Part shown: positions 26,405 through 35,998 of the stretch, in pieces
How the letters are laid out: every line of letters begins with the position of its first letter
Position numbering within the stretch: position 1 is the stretch's first letter
Origin: Acidovorax sp. Leaf78
GTDB lineage: Bacteria > Pseudomonadota > Gammaproteobacteria > Burkholderiales > Burkholderiaceae_C
Length of the DNA stretch: 64,000 nucleotides
Direction: 5' to 3'
Assembly (NCBI RefSeq): GCF_001422735.1
Contig: NZ_LMLZ01000001.1
Span: 63,298-127,297, forward strand
Translations under genes and position numbers: made by a program
Notes under the pieces: generated by a model
The model's input: the letters and a program-made list of their open reading frames with translations, nothing else
What the model was told of the DNA's origin: nothing
Databases searched by the model: none

Positions 26405-27817
26405 CTAAGCCGCAGGCGGCAGCGGCCAGGGGCGCTGCGGGTCGCGGATCTGCTCGAACGCGTGCGCCACCTGCAGCACGCCCAGGTCGTCGAAGCGCGC
26501 ACCGGCGATCTGCAGCCCGATGGGCAGGCCGGTGGACGTGTAGCCGCAGTTGACCGACGCTGCAGGCTGCTCGGACATGTTGAACGGCACGGTGAAGCCG
26601 ATGTGCTCCAGCGGGCGCAGCGGGTCGTTGGTGGGCGAGGGCAGTTCGGCCTGGAAGGCGGGCATGGGCGCCACGGGCGAGATCACGTAGTCGAACGCGC
26701 TGCAGGCTTTGACAGTGGCCACGCGCGTCAGGTGGAACTGGTGGCTGGCGTTGAAGACTTCGGTGCCGCTCATGCCGGCAGCGCTGTCCGCCCAGGTGCG
26801 GATGTACGGCAGCACCTTGTCGCGGCGCTCTGCGGGCAGGGCCTGCAGGTCGATGTGCGAGCGCATGCGCCAGAAGTGGTCCATGCCGTCGAGCATGGCC
26901 TGGGTCATGAAGGGCTGCAGGGGCACGATGGTGGCGCCCGCGGCCTCCATCAGGCGCGCCGCGCGCTCGATGGCGGCCTTGACTTCAGGCTCCACGGGCA
27001 GGCCGCAGCCGGCGTCCAGCAGCAGGCCGATCTTCAAGCCTTGCAGGCCGCGCGTGCGCTCGGCCCGCTGGTCGAACTGGCCCCAGGCGATGTCCTGCGC
27101 GGGCAGGCTCATGCTGTCGCGCGCGTCGGGCTGGCTGAGCACCTGCATCATCAGCGCGGCGTCGGCCACGGTGCGGGTCATCGGCCCCGCGGCGCGGCCG
27201 GTGTACGGTGGGTCGATGGGGATGCGGCCCAGGCTGGGCTTGAGGCTGAAGATGCCGCACCAGCTGGCCGGCAGCCGCAGCGACCCACCGATGTCGGTGC
27301 CGATGTGCAGCGGGCCGTAGCCTGCAGCGGCTGCCGCACCCCCGCCTGCGCTGGAGCCGCCGGGGCCCTTGCTGGTGTCCCACGGGTTGCGCGACAGCGG
27401 GTGGAAGGTGGACAGGCCCGAAGACAGCATGCCGTAGTCGGGCATGGTGGTCTTGGCGACGATGACGGCGCCGGATTCGCGCATGCGTGCAGCCGGTGGT
27501 GCGTCGGCCGACGCGGCCAGCAGTTCCACGGCTGCGGTGCCCAGGGGCGTCGGGTCGCCCTGCGTGGCGATGTTTTCCTTGATGGTGCTGGGCACGCCGT
27601 CCAGCAGGCCCTGGGGCTCGCCCTTGTGCCAGCGGGCTTCCGACGCACGGGCCTGTTCAAGCGCAGCCTCGGGCCGCAGCAGGTAGGTGGCCTGGATGTG
27701 GGGCTCCCAGCGCTCGATGTGCGCCAGCACTGCCTGCGTGACCTCTACCGGAGAGAGTGTGCGCTGGCGGTAGGCGGCCAGGAGTTCGTGGGCGGGCAGG
27801 TCGTGCAAGGCAGTCAT
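26405..27817 (-). CDS. Amidase (amidase signature family)
   Basis: A 470-residue amide hydrolase. The Ser-cisSer-Lys catalytic triad is visible: Lys in DGVPSTIKENIA (about residue 79), the cis-Ser in GPGGSSAGGGAAAAAG (about residue 154) and the nucleophile Ser in GTDIGGSLRLPASWCG (about residue 178). These enzymes release ammonia from carboxamides; GatA of the transamidosome shares the fold, but no gatB or gatC is adjacent, so a catabolic amidase is more likely. It follows a peptide-type ABC transporter on the same strand, separated by two repeats, which suggests imported amides or peptides as substrate. Confidence 0.87.
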   Translation of the reverse strand: MTALHDLPAHELLAAYRQRTLSPVEVTQAVLAHIERWEPHIQATYLLRPEAALEQARASEARWHKGEPQGLLDGVPSTIKENIATQGDPTPLGTAAVELLAASADAPPAARMRESGAVIVAKTTMPDYGMLSSGLSTFHPLSRNPWDTSKGPGGSSAGGGAAAAAGYGPLHIGTDIGGSLRLPASWCGIFSLKPSLGRIPIDPPYTGRAAGPMTRTVADAALMMQVLSQPDARDSMSLPAQDIAWGQFDQRAERTRGLQGLKIGLLLDAGCGLPVEPEVKAAIERAARLMEAAGATIVPLQPFMTQAMLDGMDHFWRMRSHIDLQALPAERRDKVLPYIRTWADSAAGMSGTEVFNASHQFHLTRVATVKACSAFDYVISPVAPMPAFQAELPSPTNDPLRPLEHIGFTVPFNMSEQPAASVNCGYTSTGLPIGLQIAGARFDDLGVLQVAHAFEQIRDPQRPWPLPPAA

Positions 27818-27835
27818 GTCGGGAGTTCTACAAGT

Positions 27836-27889
27836 AAAAAAGGCTGCTACCGCCTGCTGGTAAAGCGCTAGCAGCTATTGTTTTGGGAG
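27836..27889 (-). repeat. Repeat family B, copy 3
   Basis: Read on the minus strand: AATAGCTGCTAGCGCTT, spacer, GGCGGTAGCAGCCTTTTTT. It lies about 20 bases upstream of the amidase start and in the sense of that gene. Confidence 0.75.
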
Positions 27890-27965
27890 CAATTCACTAC
27901 CGCTCGTTTTAGTGATCCATTGCGCAGCGCGCCGCCCTCAGCCCACGAAACTGGCGCGGCCATAG

Positions 27966-28073
27966 CCAGTGTCCCCGTGCAAGGGCCGCCCCGCCGCACC
28001 GGGGGCGTCCCCCTCCCGACTCGCGCAGCGAGTCGAGAGAGGGGGAAGGCGCGAAGCGACTCAGGGGGTGTTT
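27966..28073 (-). repeat. Hairpin repeat family A, copy 4 (long subtype)
   Basis: On the minus strand it begins about four bases after the binding-protein stop codon: CACCCCCTGAGTCGCTTCGC, then inner hairpin CGACTCGC-TGC-GCGAGTCG (8 bp), then the 3' half ending in a CCCTTGCACGGGG arm. The inner stem differs from copies 3 and 5 at three positions, all compensated on the other arm. Confidence 0.8.
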
Positions 28074-28077
28074 AATC

Positions 28078-29568
28078 TCAAGACCAGGACAGCGACGAGA
28101 TATCGTTCACGAACACCGGCATGTCTTTCCACAGGCCCTTGAGGTTCTTGTTGGCCACCGTGATCCACTGGTTGGAATACAGGAACGCGTGCACCGAGTC
28201 CTGTGCCAGCAGGCGCTGCGCTTCGCCCAGAAGGCGCGAGCGGTCGGCGGGGCGGGCGGCGTTCTTGATCTGGTTGAACAGTTCGTTGAACTTGGGCGAG
28301 TTGTAGGCCCAGTAGTAGTCGGGCTTGGCGAAGTTGCCCAGGTCGAACGGCTCGACGTGGCTGATGATCGTCAGGTCGTAGTTCTTGCTGCCGTAGGTGC
28401 CGCTGAGCCACTGCGCCCATTCCACGTTCTGCAGCTTGGCGACGATGCCGATCTTGGCCAGCTGGGCGGCAATCACTTCGCCGCCCTGGCGCGCGTACGG
28501 CGTGGGCGGCAGCGTGACGGTCAGCTCCAGCGGCGTCTTCACGCCCGCTTCGGCCAGCAGCTTCTTGGCTTTTTCCACGTCGTACGGGTTCACGCCCGTG
28601 GTGTCCACATAGCCGAAAGCGCCGGGCACGTAGTGGCTGCCGATGGGCGCGCCGTAGCCGTCGGCGGCGCCTTCGATCACGGCCTTGCGGTCGATGGCGG
28701 CGGCGATGGCGCGGCGCACGCGCACGTCATCGAGCGGTTTCTTGCCGTTGTTGATGGCCAGGATGGTCTTGGCGCGCGAGCCACTCACCACCACCTGGAA
28801 GCGGGGGTTGGACTTGAACTGCGGCACACTGCGGGGCGTGACGCGCGGGAACGCATCCACATCGCCCGCCAGCAGGGCGGCCACTTGGGCGGCCGGGTCG
28901 GAGATGAAGCGGAAGGTGGCGCGCTTGATCTTGAGCGCCTTGGCATCGCGAAAGCCTTCCCACGCCGTCAGCACGATGGACGAGCCCTTGTTCCAGGCGT
29001 TGAGCTGGTAGGGGCCGGTGCCCACGGGCTTGTTGGCGTTGCCGTCGGCGCTCTTGGGCTCCACGATGATGGAGGTGGCCTGGCCCAGCACGAAGAGCAG
29101 GTCGGGGTCGATGTCCTTGTTCAGGACCACGACGGTGAAGTCGTCCACCACCTGCGTGGTGAGGTTGGCGAAGGTGCGCTTGTCCTTGTTGGTGCTCTTC
29201 TCGCCCCCTGCGCGGTCGTACGAGAACTTCACGGCGGCGGCGGTGAAGGGCTCGCCGTTCTGGAACTTCACGCCGCGGCGCAGCTTGAAGGTGTAGGTCT
29301 TGAGGTCGGGCGAGACTTCCCAGCTCTCGGCCAGCAGGGGGGAGACGCTGCCGTCGGCATTGATCTTGGTGAGCGTCTCGAAGATGTTGTACTGGACGAT
29401 CTCGCCGATGGCAGATGCCGCGCCGGCGGTCGGGTCCAGGCCCGGCGGCTCCAGCGTCATGGCCAGCGTGACCGCATCTTTGCGGCTCTGCGCCAGCGCG
29501 CCGAGCGGGGTGGACAGGGGCACTGCGGCGATGGCGCCGGTGGCAAGGACGGTACGGCGGTTCAGCAT
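28078..29568 (-). CDS. Peptide ABC transporter substrate-binding protein
   Basis: A 496-residue periplasmic binding protein of the SBP family 5 (DppA/OppA) type. The signal peptide MLNRRTVLATGAIAAVPLST contains a twin arginine, so Tat export is possible. The body shows the family signature around LEPPGLDPTAGAASAIGE and the later VYRxGVKFQ-type segment (LRRGVKFQNGEPFTAAAV). ATG 29568 has a GGAG ribosome site nine bases upstream. It is encoded after the two ATPase genes of the same cluster, with a hairpin in the 107-base gap. The ligand cannot be told from sequence; dipeptides, oligopeptides or amides are typical. Confidence 0.9.
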   Translation of the reverse strand: MLNRRTVLATGAIAAVPLSTPLGALAQSRKDAVTLAMTLEPPGLDPTAGAASAIGEIVQYNIFETLTKINADGSVSPLLAESWEVSPDLKTYTFKLRRGVKFQNGEPFTAAAVKFSYDRAGGEKSTNKDKRTFANLTTQVVDDFTVVVLNKDIDPDLLFVLGQATSIIVEPKSADGNANKPVGTGPYQLNAWNKGSSIVLTAWEGFRDAKALKIKRATFRFISDPAAQVAALLAGDVDAFPRVTPRSVPQFKSNPRFQVVVSGSRAKTILAINNGKKPLDDVRVRRAIAAAIDRKAVIEGAADGYGAPIGSHYVPGAFGYVDTTGVNPYDVEKAKKLLAEAGVKTPLELTVTLPPTPYARQGGEVIAAQLAKIGIVAKLQNVEWAQWLSGTYGSKNYDLTIISHVEPFDLGNFAKPDYYWAYNSPKFNELFNQIKNAARPADRSRLLGEAQRLLAQDSVHAFLYSNQWITVANKNLKGLWKDMPVFVNDISSLSWS

Positions 29569-29597
29569 GTTCGGATACTCCAGACAAAAGACCTGAC

Positions 29598-29641
29598 AAA
29601 AAACCAGAGGACGGGCCCGGTGCAAATGGTTACCAGGGCCC
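29598..29641 (-). promoter_or_regulatory. Hairpin between ATPase and binding-protein genes
   Basis: On the minus strand two GGGCCC blocks (29641-29636 and 29618-29613) pair together with GGT/ACC, with a T run at 29603-29598 ten bases later. It sits between the dppF-like gene and the binding-protein gene. It could partly terminate or protect the downstream message, which would explain unequal protein levels; classical binding-protein operons do this. Confidence 0.35.
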
Positions 29642-29676
29642 ACAAAAGCTTTTTACACCATCACGTGTGCATGTGG

Positions 29677-30572
<896 letters not shown>

Positions 30573-30576
<4 letters not shown>

Positions 30577-31610
30577 GCGGCCACCTCCACGACCTTGACG
30601 GCCTCTGCGCTCAGGGCCGCGGCAATGGCCTCGCGGCGGATGCAGCGCACGACGTGGTCGCCGTCGGCATCGGTGGACACCAGCGTGGGGGCTGGCTGCT
30701 CGTGGTGGCAGGCGTCGATGGTGTAGCTGCAGCGGCCGGCAAACGGGCAGCCGGCGGGCAGGTCCACCAGCTCGGGCACCGTGCCGGGAATGGTGGACAG
30801 CCGCGGGCGCTGGCCCGGCGCATGCACCGCGCCCAGGTGGGGCCGTGCAGCGAACAGGCCGCGGGTGTAGGGATGGGTCATCGCGGAGAAGACGGACGCC
30901 GTGGAGCCGCTCTCGACGACGCTGCCGCCGTACATCACCATCATGCGGTCCACGTTCTGCGAGATCACCCCCAGGTCGTGCGAGATGAGGATCAGTGCCA
31001 TGTTGCGCTCGGCCACCAGGTCGCTGATGAGGTCCAGGATCTGCTGCTGGATGGTCACATCGAGCGCAGTGGTGGGCTCGTCGGCTATCAGTAAATCAGG
31101 TCCGCAGGCCAGTGCCATGGCAATGGTGATGCGCTGGCGCTGCCCGCCGGAGAACTGGTGCGGATAGGCGTCGAAGCGCTGCGCAGCGGTGGGGATGCCC
31201 ACGCGGTCCAGCAGCGAGATGGCTTCCTTGCGGGCATCGGCCGCGCCCATCCCGCGGTGCAGGCGCAGCGGCTCGGCCACCTGGCGGCCGATGGTGTGCA
31301 CCGGGTTCAGGGCCGTCATGGGCTCCTGGAACACCATGCCGATGCGGTTGCCGCGCATCTTGCACATCTGCGCATCGGTGCGGCCCACGAGCTCTTCGCC
31401 GTCGAAGCGGATGCTGCCGGTGACCTGCGCGCTGTCGGGCAGCAGGCCCATGAGCGACATGGCGGTGATGGATTTACCGCAGCCCGATTCACCGATCAGG
31501 CCCAGGGTTTCGCCGCGCGCCAGCGAAAAGCTCACGCCGCGCACGGCATCGGCCGGACCGCGGTGGGTCTGCAGGCGGATGCGGAGGTTGGAGACTTCAA
31601 GCAAGGGCAT
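30573..31610 (-). CDS. Peptide ABC transporter ATP-binding protein (DppD/OppD-like)
   Basis: A 345-residue ATPase of the DppD/OppD subtype. Walker [13 protein letters not shown], signature [15 protein letters not shown], Walker [13 protein letters not shown] and switch His LISHDLGVI are all present. The C-terminal extension holds a cysteine cluster ([19 protein letters not shown]), typical of the DppD tail. It overlaps the DppF-like gene by four bases. Upstream lies an 187-base gap containing family A repeat copy 5, splitting it from the permease genes. Confidence 0.92.
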
Positions 31611-31692
31611 GGCAACAGGTCTTCATCGTTCGCAGAGTTTTTTTCAGCTGTCTATCGTGCCGGACGCGGCCGATGCAAAGGCATGCGCGAGA

Positions 31693-31797
31693 CCAGTGCC
31701 CCCGTGCAAGGGCCGCCCCGCCGCACTGGGGGCGTCCCCCTCCCGCATTGCGTAGCAATGCGAGCGAGGGGGAAGGCGCGAAGCGACTCAGGGGGTG
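31693..31797 (-). repeat. Hairpin repeat family A, copy 5 (long subtype)
   Basis: On the minus strand it starts immediately at the permease stop codon: CACCCCCTGAGTCGCTTCGC, inner hairpin CGCATTGC-TAC-GCAATGCG, then the 3' half with GTGCGGCGGGGCGGCCCTTG. It lies inside the peptide transporter cluster, between permease and ATPase genes. Confidence 0.85.
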
Positions 31798-32673
31798 TCA
31801 TCTCTTCCTCGCCAGGCGTGGATCCAGCAGGTCGCGCAGGCCGTCGCCCAACAGGTTCAGGCCCAGCACCGCCATGGCGATCGCGACGCCAGGCCATACC
31901 GCGAGCAGGGGCGCCTGGAACATCAGCGTCTGCGCCTCGCTCAGCATGCGGCCCCAAGAGGGCTGGGGCGGCTGCGTGCCCAGGCCCAGGTACGACAGGG
32001 CGGCTTCGGCCAGGATGGCGATGGCAAACTGGATGGTGGCCTGCACGATGAGCACCGACAAGATGTTGGGCAGCACGTGCTCGATGGTGATGCGCCAACT
32101 GCCCTTGCCGCAGGCGCGCGAGGCCATGATGTATTCGCGCGACCACACCGCATTGGCCGATGCGCGGGTGACGCGCGCAAACGTCGGGATGTTGAAGATG
32201 CCGATGGCGATGATGGAGTTGACGATGCCGGCGCCGAACACCGCCGTCATCATGATGGCCGAGAGGATGGCCGGGAAGGCGAAGGTGAAGTCGGCCAGCC
32301 GCATGATGAGCTCTTCGACCCAGCCCCGCTTGGCCGCAGCCAGCAGGCCCAGTGCCGTGCCGATGGTGAGGCCAATGCCCACGGCGATCACGCCCACCAG
32401 GATGGAGTTGCGCGCCCCCACCAGCAACAGCGACGCGACATCGCGACCGAACGCATCCGTGCCCAGCCAGTGCTTGGGCGAAGGCGCCTGCAGCTTGGAG
32501 GCCAGGTCCATCTCGTAGGGCGACCAGGGCGTCCAGACCAGCGACAGCGCTGCGGCCAGCAGGAGCAGCAGCGACAGCACCGCGCCGATGACGAAGCTAC
32601 GGTGGCGCAGCGCACGGTGCAGCCAGCCGGGTGCGGCCGTGGCGGAAGGGGAGGGGGAGATGACGGCGCTCAT
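31798..32673 (-). CDS. Peptide ABC transporter permease (DppC-like)
   Basis: A 291-residue inner-membrane permease with about six hydrophobic helices. The first 20 residues are polar, then a helix at about 30-50; the cytoplasmic coupling loop shows the family EAA-type segment MASRACGKGSWRITIEHVLP (ATPase contact). The DppC-type N-terminal stretch WLGTDAFGRDVASLLLVGAR is clear. It starts six bases after the DppB-like gene. A family A repeat follows directly at its stop codon. Confidence 0.92.
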   Translation of the reverse strand: MSAVISPSPSATAAPGWLHRALRHRSFVIGAVLSLLLLLAAALSLVWTPWSPYEMDLASKLQAPSPKHWLGTDAFGRDVASLLLVGARNSILVGVIAVGIGLTIGTALGLLAAAKRGWVEELIMRLADFTFAFPAILSAIMMTAVFGAGIVNSIIAIGIFNIPTFARVTRASANAVWSREYIMASRACGKGSWRITIEHVLPNILSVLIVQATIQFAIAILAEAALSYLGLGTQPPQPSWGRMLSEAQTLMFQAPLLAVWPGVAIAMAVLGLNLLGDGLRDLLDPRLARKR

Positions 32674-32679
32674 GGGGGA

Positions 32680-33642
32680 TCAGATGTCGGAGGCCTTCAC
32701 GCGCGGGTCGATCACGGCGTACAGGATGTCCACGACGAAGTTGACGATGACCACCATGGCGGCGAGCAGCATCACGCAGTTGCGCACGACGATGAGGTCA
32801 CGGTTGGAGATGGACTGGAAGATCAGCCGGCCCAGGCCCGGCAGGTAGAACACGTTCTCCACCACGATGGTGCCGGCCAGCAGGTTGGCGAACTGCAGCC
32901 CCATCACGGTGATCACCGGGATCATGGCGTTGCGCAGAACATGGCCCCACAGGGCGGCGCGCTGCGACAGACCCTTGGCACGCGCGGTGCGCACGAAGTC
33001 TTCGCGCAGTACCTCCAGCACCGCCGAGCGGGTGATGCGCGCCAGGATGGCCGCCTGCACCACGGCCAGTGCAATAGCGGGCAGCAGCAGGGCCTTCAGG
33101 GCCTCGAGCGGGCCGCCGCCGGCATCTTCCGTCCAGCCCGGAAAGCCGCCGGCCGAGAACCACTGCAGCTTGACCGAGAACAGCAAGATCAAAAGGATGG
33201 CAAACCAGAAGTTGGGGATGGCGATGCCGATCTGCGCCAGGCCCATCACGCCCACGTCGCCCACCTTGTTGTGGCGCGAGGCGGCATACACGCCCGCAAT
33301 GAGTGCCAGCACCGTGGTGATCACCATGGCCATCAGCGCCAGCGGCACGGTCAGGGCCAGGCGTTCGAGCACCAGCTCCAGCACCGGTGTGCTGTAGGCG
33401 TAGCTGTTGCCCATGTCGCCCACCACCAGGCCGCTGATCCACTCCCAGTAGCGCTGCATGGCCGGCTGGTCGAGGCCGAGCTTGGTGGCCAGCGCTGCCA
33501 CGGCATCGGGCGAAGCGTCGGGCCCCATGAGCATCTGCGCCGCGTTGCCCGGCAGGATCTCCAGCACCATGAAGACGACGACGGAGGCGCCGATCAGCGT
33601 TGCCAGGAGCGTGATGAACCGCTTGAGAAAGAACAGACCCAT
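32680..33642 (-). CDS. Peptide ABC transporter permease (DppB-like)
   Basis: A 320-residue inner-membrane permease, first gene of the peptide transporter cluster. Hydrophobic helices at about 8-30, 100-125, 140-160, 180-205, 240-265 and 290-310. The family's N-terminus FFLKRFITLLATLIGASVVV and coupling loop RTARAKGLSQRAALWGHVLR are visible. ATG 33642 is chosen over a TTG three codons earlier. A perfect 12-base palindrome lies 50 bases upstream of the start and may be its operator. Confidence 0.92.
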   Translation of the reverse strand: MGLFFLKRFITLLATLIGASVVVFMVLEILPGNAAQMLMGPDASPDAVAALATKLGLDQPAMQRYWEWISGLVVGDMGNSYAYSTPVLELVLERLALTVPLALMAMVITTVLALIAGVYAASRHNKVGDVGVMGLAQIGIAIPNFWFAILLILLFSVKLQWFSAGGFPGWTEDAGGGPLEALKALLLPAIALAVVQAAILARITRSAVLEVLREDFVRTARAKGLSQRAALWGHVLRNAMIPVITVMGLQFANLLAGTIVVENVFYLPGLGRLIFQSISNRDLIVVRNCVMLLAAMVVIVNFVVDILYAVIDPRVKASDI

Positions 33643-33691
33643 GGGAGGCAAGCGTGGATGAGGGGTGGCTACGCAGGCGCGTCAAAATTAA

Positions 33692-33703
33692 TGTGTATAC
33701 ACA
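33692..33703. promoter_or_regulatory. Palindromic operator candidate upstream of the peptide transporter genes
   Basis: TGTGTATACACA is a perfect 12-base palindrome 50 bases upstream of the DppB-like start and about 155 before the ferredoxin gene. GntR-type (FadR/VanR) regulators bind similar TGTATACA cores. It could control the peptide transporter genes on the minus strand; the regulator is not in the window. Confidence 0.5.
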
Positions 33704-33840
33704 GCATAACGGCAAAACATCCCCGTCAGCGGTGTTGGGTTGCGCTGTGGCATGCAAGGCACATGCCATGGGCACGGGATAATACGGGCTATGAAAGCCG
33801 CACTGCCGTTGTATGCCATCGTTTCCCGCGCCACGCCTGA

Positions 33841-34116
<276 letters not shown>

Positions 34117-34152
34117 TGGTTCCTGTCGCCCGGATGGCGCTGGGATTTGGAT

Positions 34153-34205
34153 GTTTTAGGCTGCTACCGCTTGGCTGGTAAGCGCTGAATGCTATAAAAA
34201 ATGCA
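34153..34205 (-). repeat. Repeat family B, copy 4
   Basis: On the minus strand: TTTTTTATAGCATTCAGCGC, spacer, CCAAGCGGTAGCAGCCTAAA. It lies downstream of the ferredoxin gene and has no gene start downstream on its own strand, unlike the other four copies. Confidence 0.65.
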
Positions 34206-34337
34206 GCATTCCTGTGGTGTCGGAATAACGAGCTCTTGGCGGATCGATTCCATCAACAGCAACTTTGCAGCACTTTCTGCGGTTGGCACCTGGTGCTCAC
34301 GCAGCGCACCGCGCACAACGCATTCCCCATGCTGCAT
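34164..34337 (-). CDS. Possible small protein or gene remnant
   Basis: A 57-codon frame with ATG at 34337 (MQHGECVVRGALREHQV start). Its last 14 codons and TAG stop lie inside family B repeat copy 4. No ribosome site is clear, and I recognise no family. Reading content is less GC-biased at third positions than neighbouring genes. It may be a decayed gene or chance; I keep it only as a possibility because it fills most of the 269-base gap between the ferredoxin and pth. Confidence 0.2.
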   Translation of the reverse strand: MQHGECVVRGALREHQVPTAESAAKLLLMESIRQELVIPTPQECCIFYSIQRLPAKR

Positions 34338-34385
34338 GTCCCATGGGGTGCCTCATTCCGGTGCGTCACGTCCACCACGTGGCCA

Positions 34386-35006
34386 CTACGTGCCTGGTAC
34401 TGAATTGACGGGCCGCTCTGGCTTGGGTCGGGGTGGTTTCGTGGTGTGGATGAGCAGCGTGGCCTTGTCCATCTCGCCGGCCAGCAGGGCCGGGTAGGCC
34501 TTGAGCGAATGGACGATGCTGTCTTCGATCAGCGTGCGCTGGTCGGGTGCGGGCTTCTTGAGTACCCAGTTGGCCACTTCGCTTTTCACGCCCGGATGCC
34601 CGATGCCGATGCGCAGGCGCCAGTAGTCGGGCGATCCCAGCTGACCGTGGATGTCGCGCAGGCCGTTGTGGCCGGCGTGGCTGCCCCCGCGCTTGAGCTT
34701 GACTTGGCCGGGGGGGAGGTCGAGCTCATCGTGCACGACCAGGATTTCTTCGGGCAGGATTTTGAAGAAACGCGCGAGCGAGGCCACGGACTTGCCCGAC
34801 AGGTTCATGAAGGTCTGGGGCTCCAGCAGCCAGACGTTCTGACCGTGCACCGTGGTGCGCGCCATCAGCCCGTGGTAGCTGCGCTCGGGCACCAGCGTGG
34901 TCTTGAGCTCGCGCGCCAGGGCGTCAATCCACCAGAAGCCCGCGTTGTGGCGGGTGGCTTCGTAGTCCGGCCCCGGGTTTCCAAGGCCTACAAACAGCTT
35001 GATCAT
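34386..35006 (-). CDS. pth: Peptidyl-tRNA hydrolase
   Basis: A 206-residue enzyme that frees tRNA from peptidyl-tRNA dropped by ribosomes. The N-terminus [12 protein letters not shown] and the catalytic His in [15 protein letters not shown] are textbook Pth; [20 protein letters not shown] and GHNGLRDI (second conserved His and Asn) follow. The length is normal, apart from a Pro-rich tail of about 15 residues. ATG 35006 starts at the conserved N-terminus; a longer frame has no family match. It is last in the prs-rplY-pth run, after a terminator. Confidence 0.96.
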   Translation of the reverse strand: MIKLFVGLGNPGPDYEATRHNAGFWWIDALARELKTTLVPERSYHGLMARTTVHGQNVWLLEPQTFMNLSGKSVASLARFFKILPEEILVVHDELDLPPGQVKLKRGGSHAGHNGLRDIHGQLGSPDYWRLRIGIGHPGVKSEVANWVLKKPAPDQRTLIEDSIVHSLKAYPALLAGEMDKATLLIHTTKPPRPKPERPVNSVPGT

Positions 35007-35064
35007 CTGTTCGATTATCCGATGGTTGAAGGGAGGGGCAGGGCACTCACGCGTTGGTCCTGCA

Positions 35065-35096
35065 CCAAACAAAACGGCCCACTTGCGTGGGCCGTT
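35065..35096 (-). terminator. Terminator between rplY and pth
   Basis: Inverted repeat AACGGCCCAC / GTGGGCCGTT (35073-35082 and 35087-35096) with a four-base loop, followed on the minus strand by TTTTGTTT. It lies about 100 bases after the rplY stop and 60 bases before pth, so pth probably has its own promoter or depends on read-through. Confidence 0.75.
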
Positions 35097-35198
35097 GTGC
35101 GGCGGGACGGCCTGCCGAGACAGGCGGGCCTTGTGCCGTGTGTGCTGACTGGCAAAAACCACCTGACCGGTGGCCTTCGTCGGTCGCAGAGCGAAGAA

Positions 35199-35831
35199 TT
35201 ACTTCTTGCCCTTGCCCTTGCCCTTGGCGTCGGCTGCAGGAGCGGCTTCTGCGGGGGTCTCGACCACCACGACAGGCGGCGTCACCGACACCAGCACGGG
35301 GTTGGTCTGGTTGCCGCGGATCTTGGCGGTCACGCCCTTGGGCAGCTTGATGTCCTTCAGGGTCAGGGACGAGCCCTTTTCCAGCTTGGACAGGTCCACA
35401 GCGATGAACTCTGGCAGGTCCGAAGGCATGCAGGTCACGTCGAGTTCGTTCACGATCGGGTTGACCATGCACTTGTCGACCTTGACGGCGTTGGACTCTT
35501 CAGCGCCGCTGAAGTGCAGTGGCACCTTCATGTGCAGCTTGGTCTTCTCGTCCACGCGCTGGAAGTCGATGTGCAGCACGAGTTGCTTGTAGGGGTGGTA
35601 TTGCACGTCGCGCAGCAGGACCTTGGCGGTCTTGCCGGCCACTTCCATGTCCAGCACGCTGGAGTGAAATGCTTCCTTCTTGAGGGCGTGCCACAGTGCG
35701 TTGTGGTCGATCTCGATCAGTTGGGGTTCCGTAGCACCACCGTAGACGATGCCAGGTGTCTTGCCCGAAATGCGGAGACGGCGGCTCGCACCCGTGCCCT
35801 GCTTGGCGCGCTCAAAAGCGACGAAGTTCAT
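35199..35831 (-). CDS. rplY: Ribosomal protein L25, long (Ctc-type)
   Basis: A 210-residue 50S protein that binds 5S rRNA. The N-terminal L25 domain (about residues 1-95) contains [19 protein letters not shown] and [22 protein letters not shown] segments; the C-terminal TL5/Ctc domain (about 96-190) follows, with [19 protein letters not shown], making this the long Ctc form. The last 15 residues are Lys/Gly-rich ([10 protein letters not shown]). ATG 35831 is the first of the conserved start. It lies between prs and pth, the standard order. Confidence 0.95.
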   Translation of the reverse strand: MNFVAFERAKQGTGASRRLRISGKTPGIVYGGATEPQLIEIDHNALWHALKKEAFHSSVLDMEVAGKTAKVLLRDVQYHPYKQLVLHIDFQRVDEKTKLHMKVPLHFSGAEESNAVKVDKCMVNPIVNELDVTCMPSDLPEFIAVDLSKLEKGSSLTLKDIKLPKGVTAKIRGNQTNPVLVSVTPPVVVVETPAEAAPAADAKGKGKGKK

Positions 35832-35875
35832 ATTTAGCTCCTGATAAGAGGCGACCGCGACCAGTCATCCCCTGT

Positions 35876-35909
35876 TTTAAAAAGGCTTGAGGCCACATGC
35901 CGCAAGCCT
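35876..35909 (-). terminator. Second candidate terminator after prs
   Basis: AGGCTTG / CAAGCCT arms (35883-35889, 35903-35909) with inner GGC/GCC, followed on the minus strand by TTTTTAAAA. It lies just upstream of the rplY leader. Confidence 0.6.
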
Positions 35910-35924
35910 GCAAGTTGTTCCCGA

Positions 35925-35956
35925 ACAAACAAACAACAAGCCTCCCGAGGGAGGCC
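35925..35956 (-). terminator. First candidate terminator after prs
   Basis: GCCTCCC / GGGAGGC (35940-35946, 35949-35955) with minus-strand TTGTTGTTTGTTT following. It lies 43 bases after the prs stop. Together with the next hairpin it makes a tandem terminator between prs and rplY. Confidence 0.6.
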
Positions 35957-35998
35957 TGTGTGCAGAACCGCTGCTGCCGTGCTCCCGAAGGAGCTGGG

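Noticed and set aside
31795..33840. A 681-codon open frame opposite the two permeases
   Set aside because: Crosses both permease genes and a repeat; highly charged Gln/Arg/His-rich translation typical of shadow frames.
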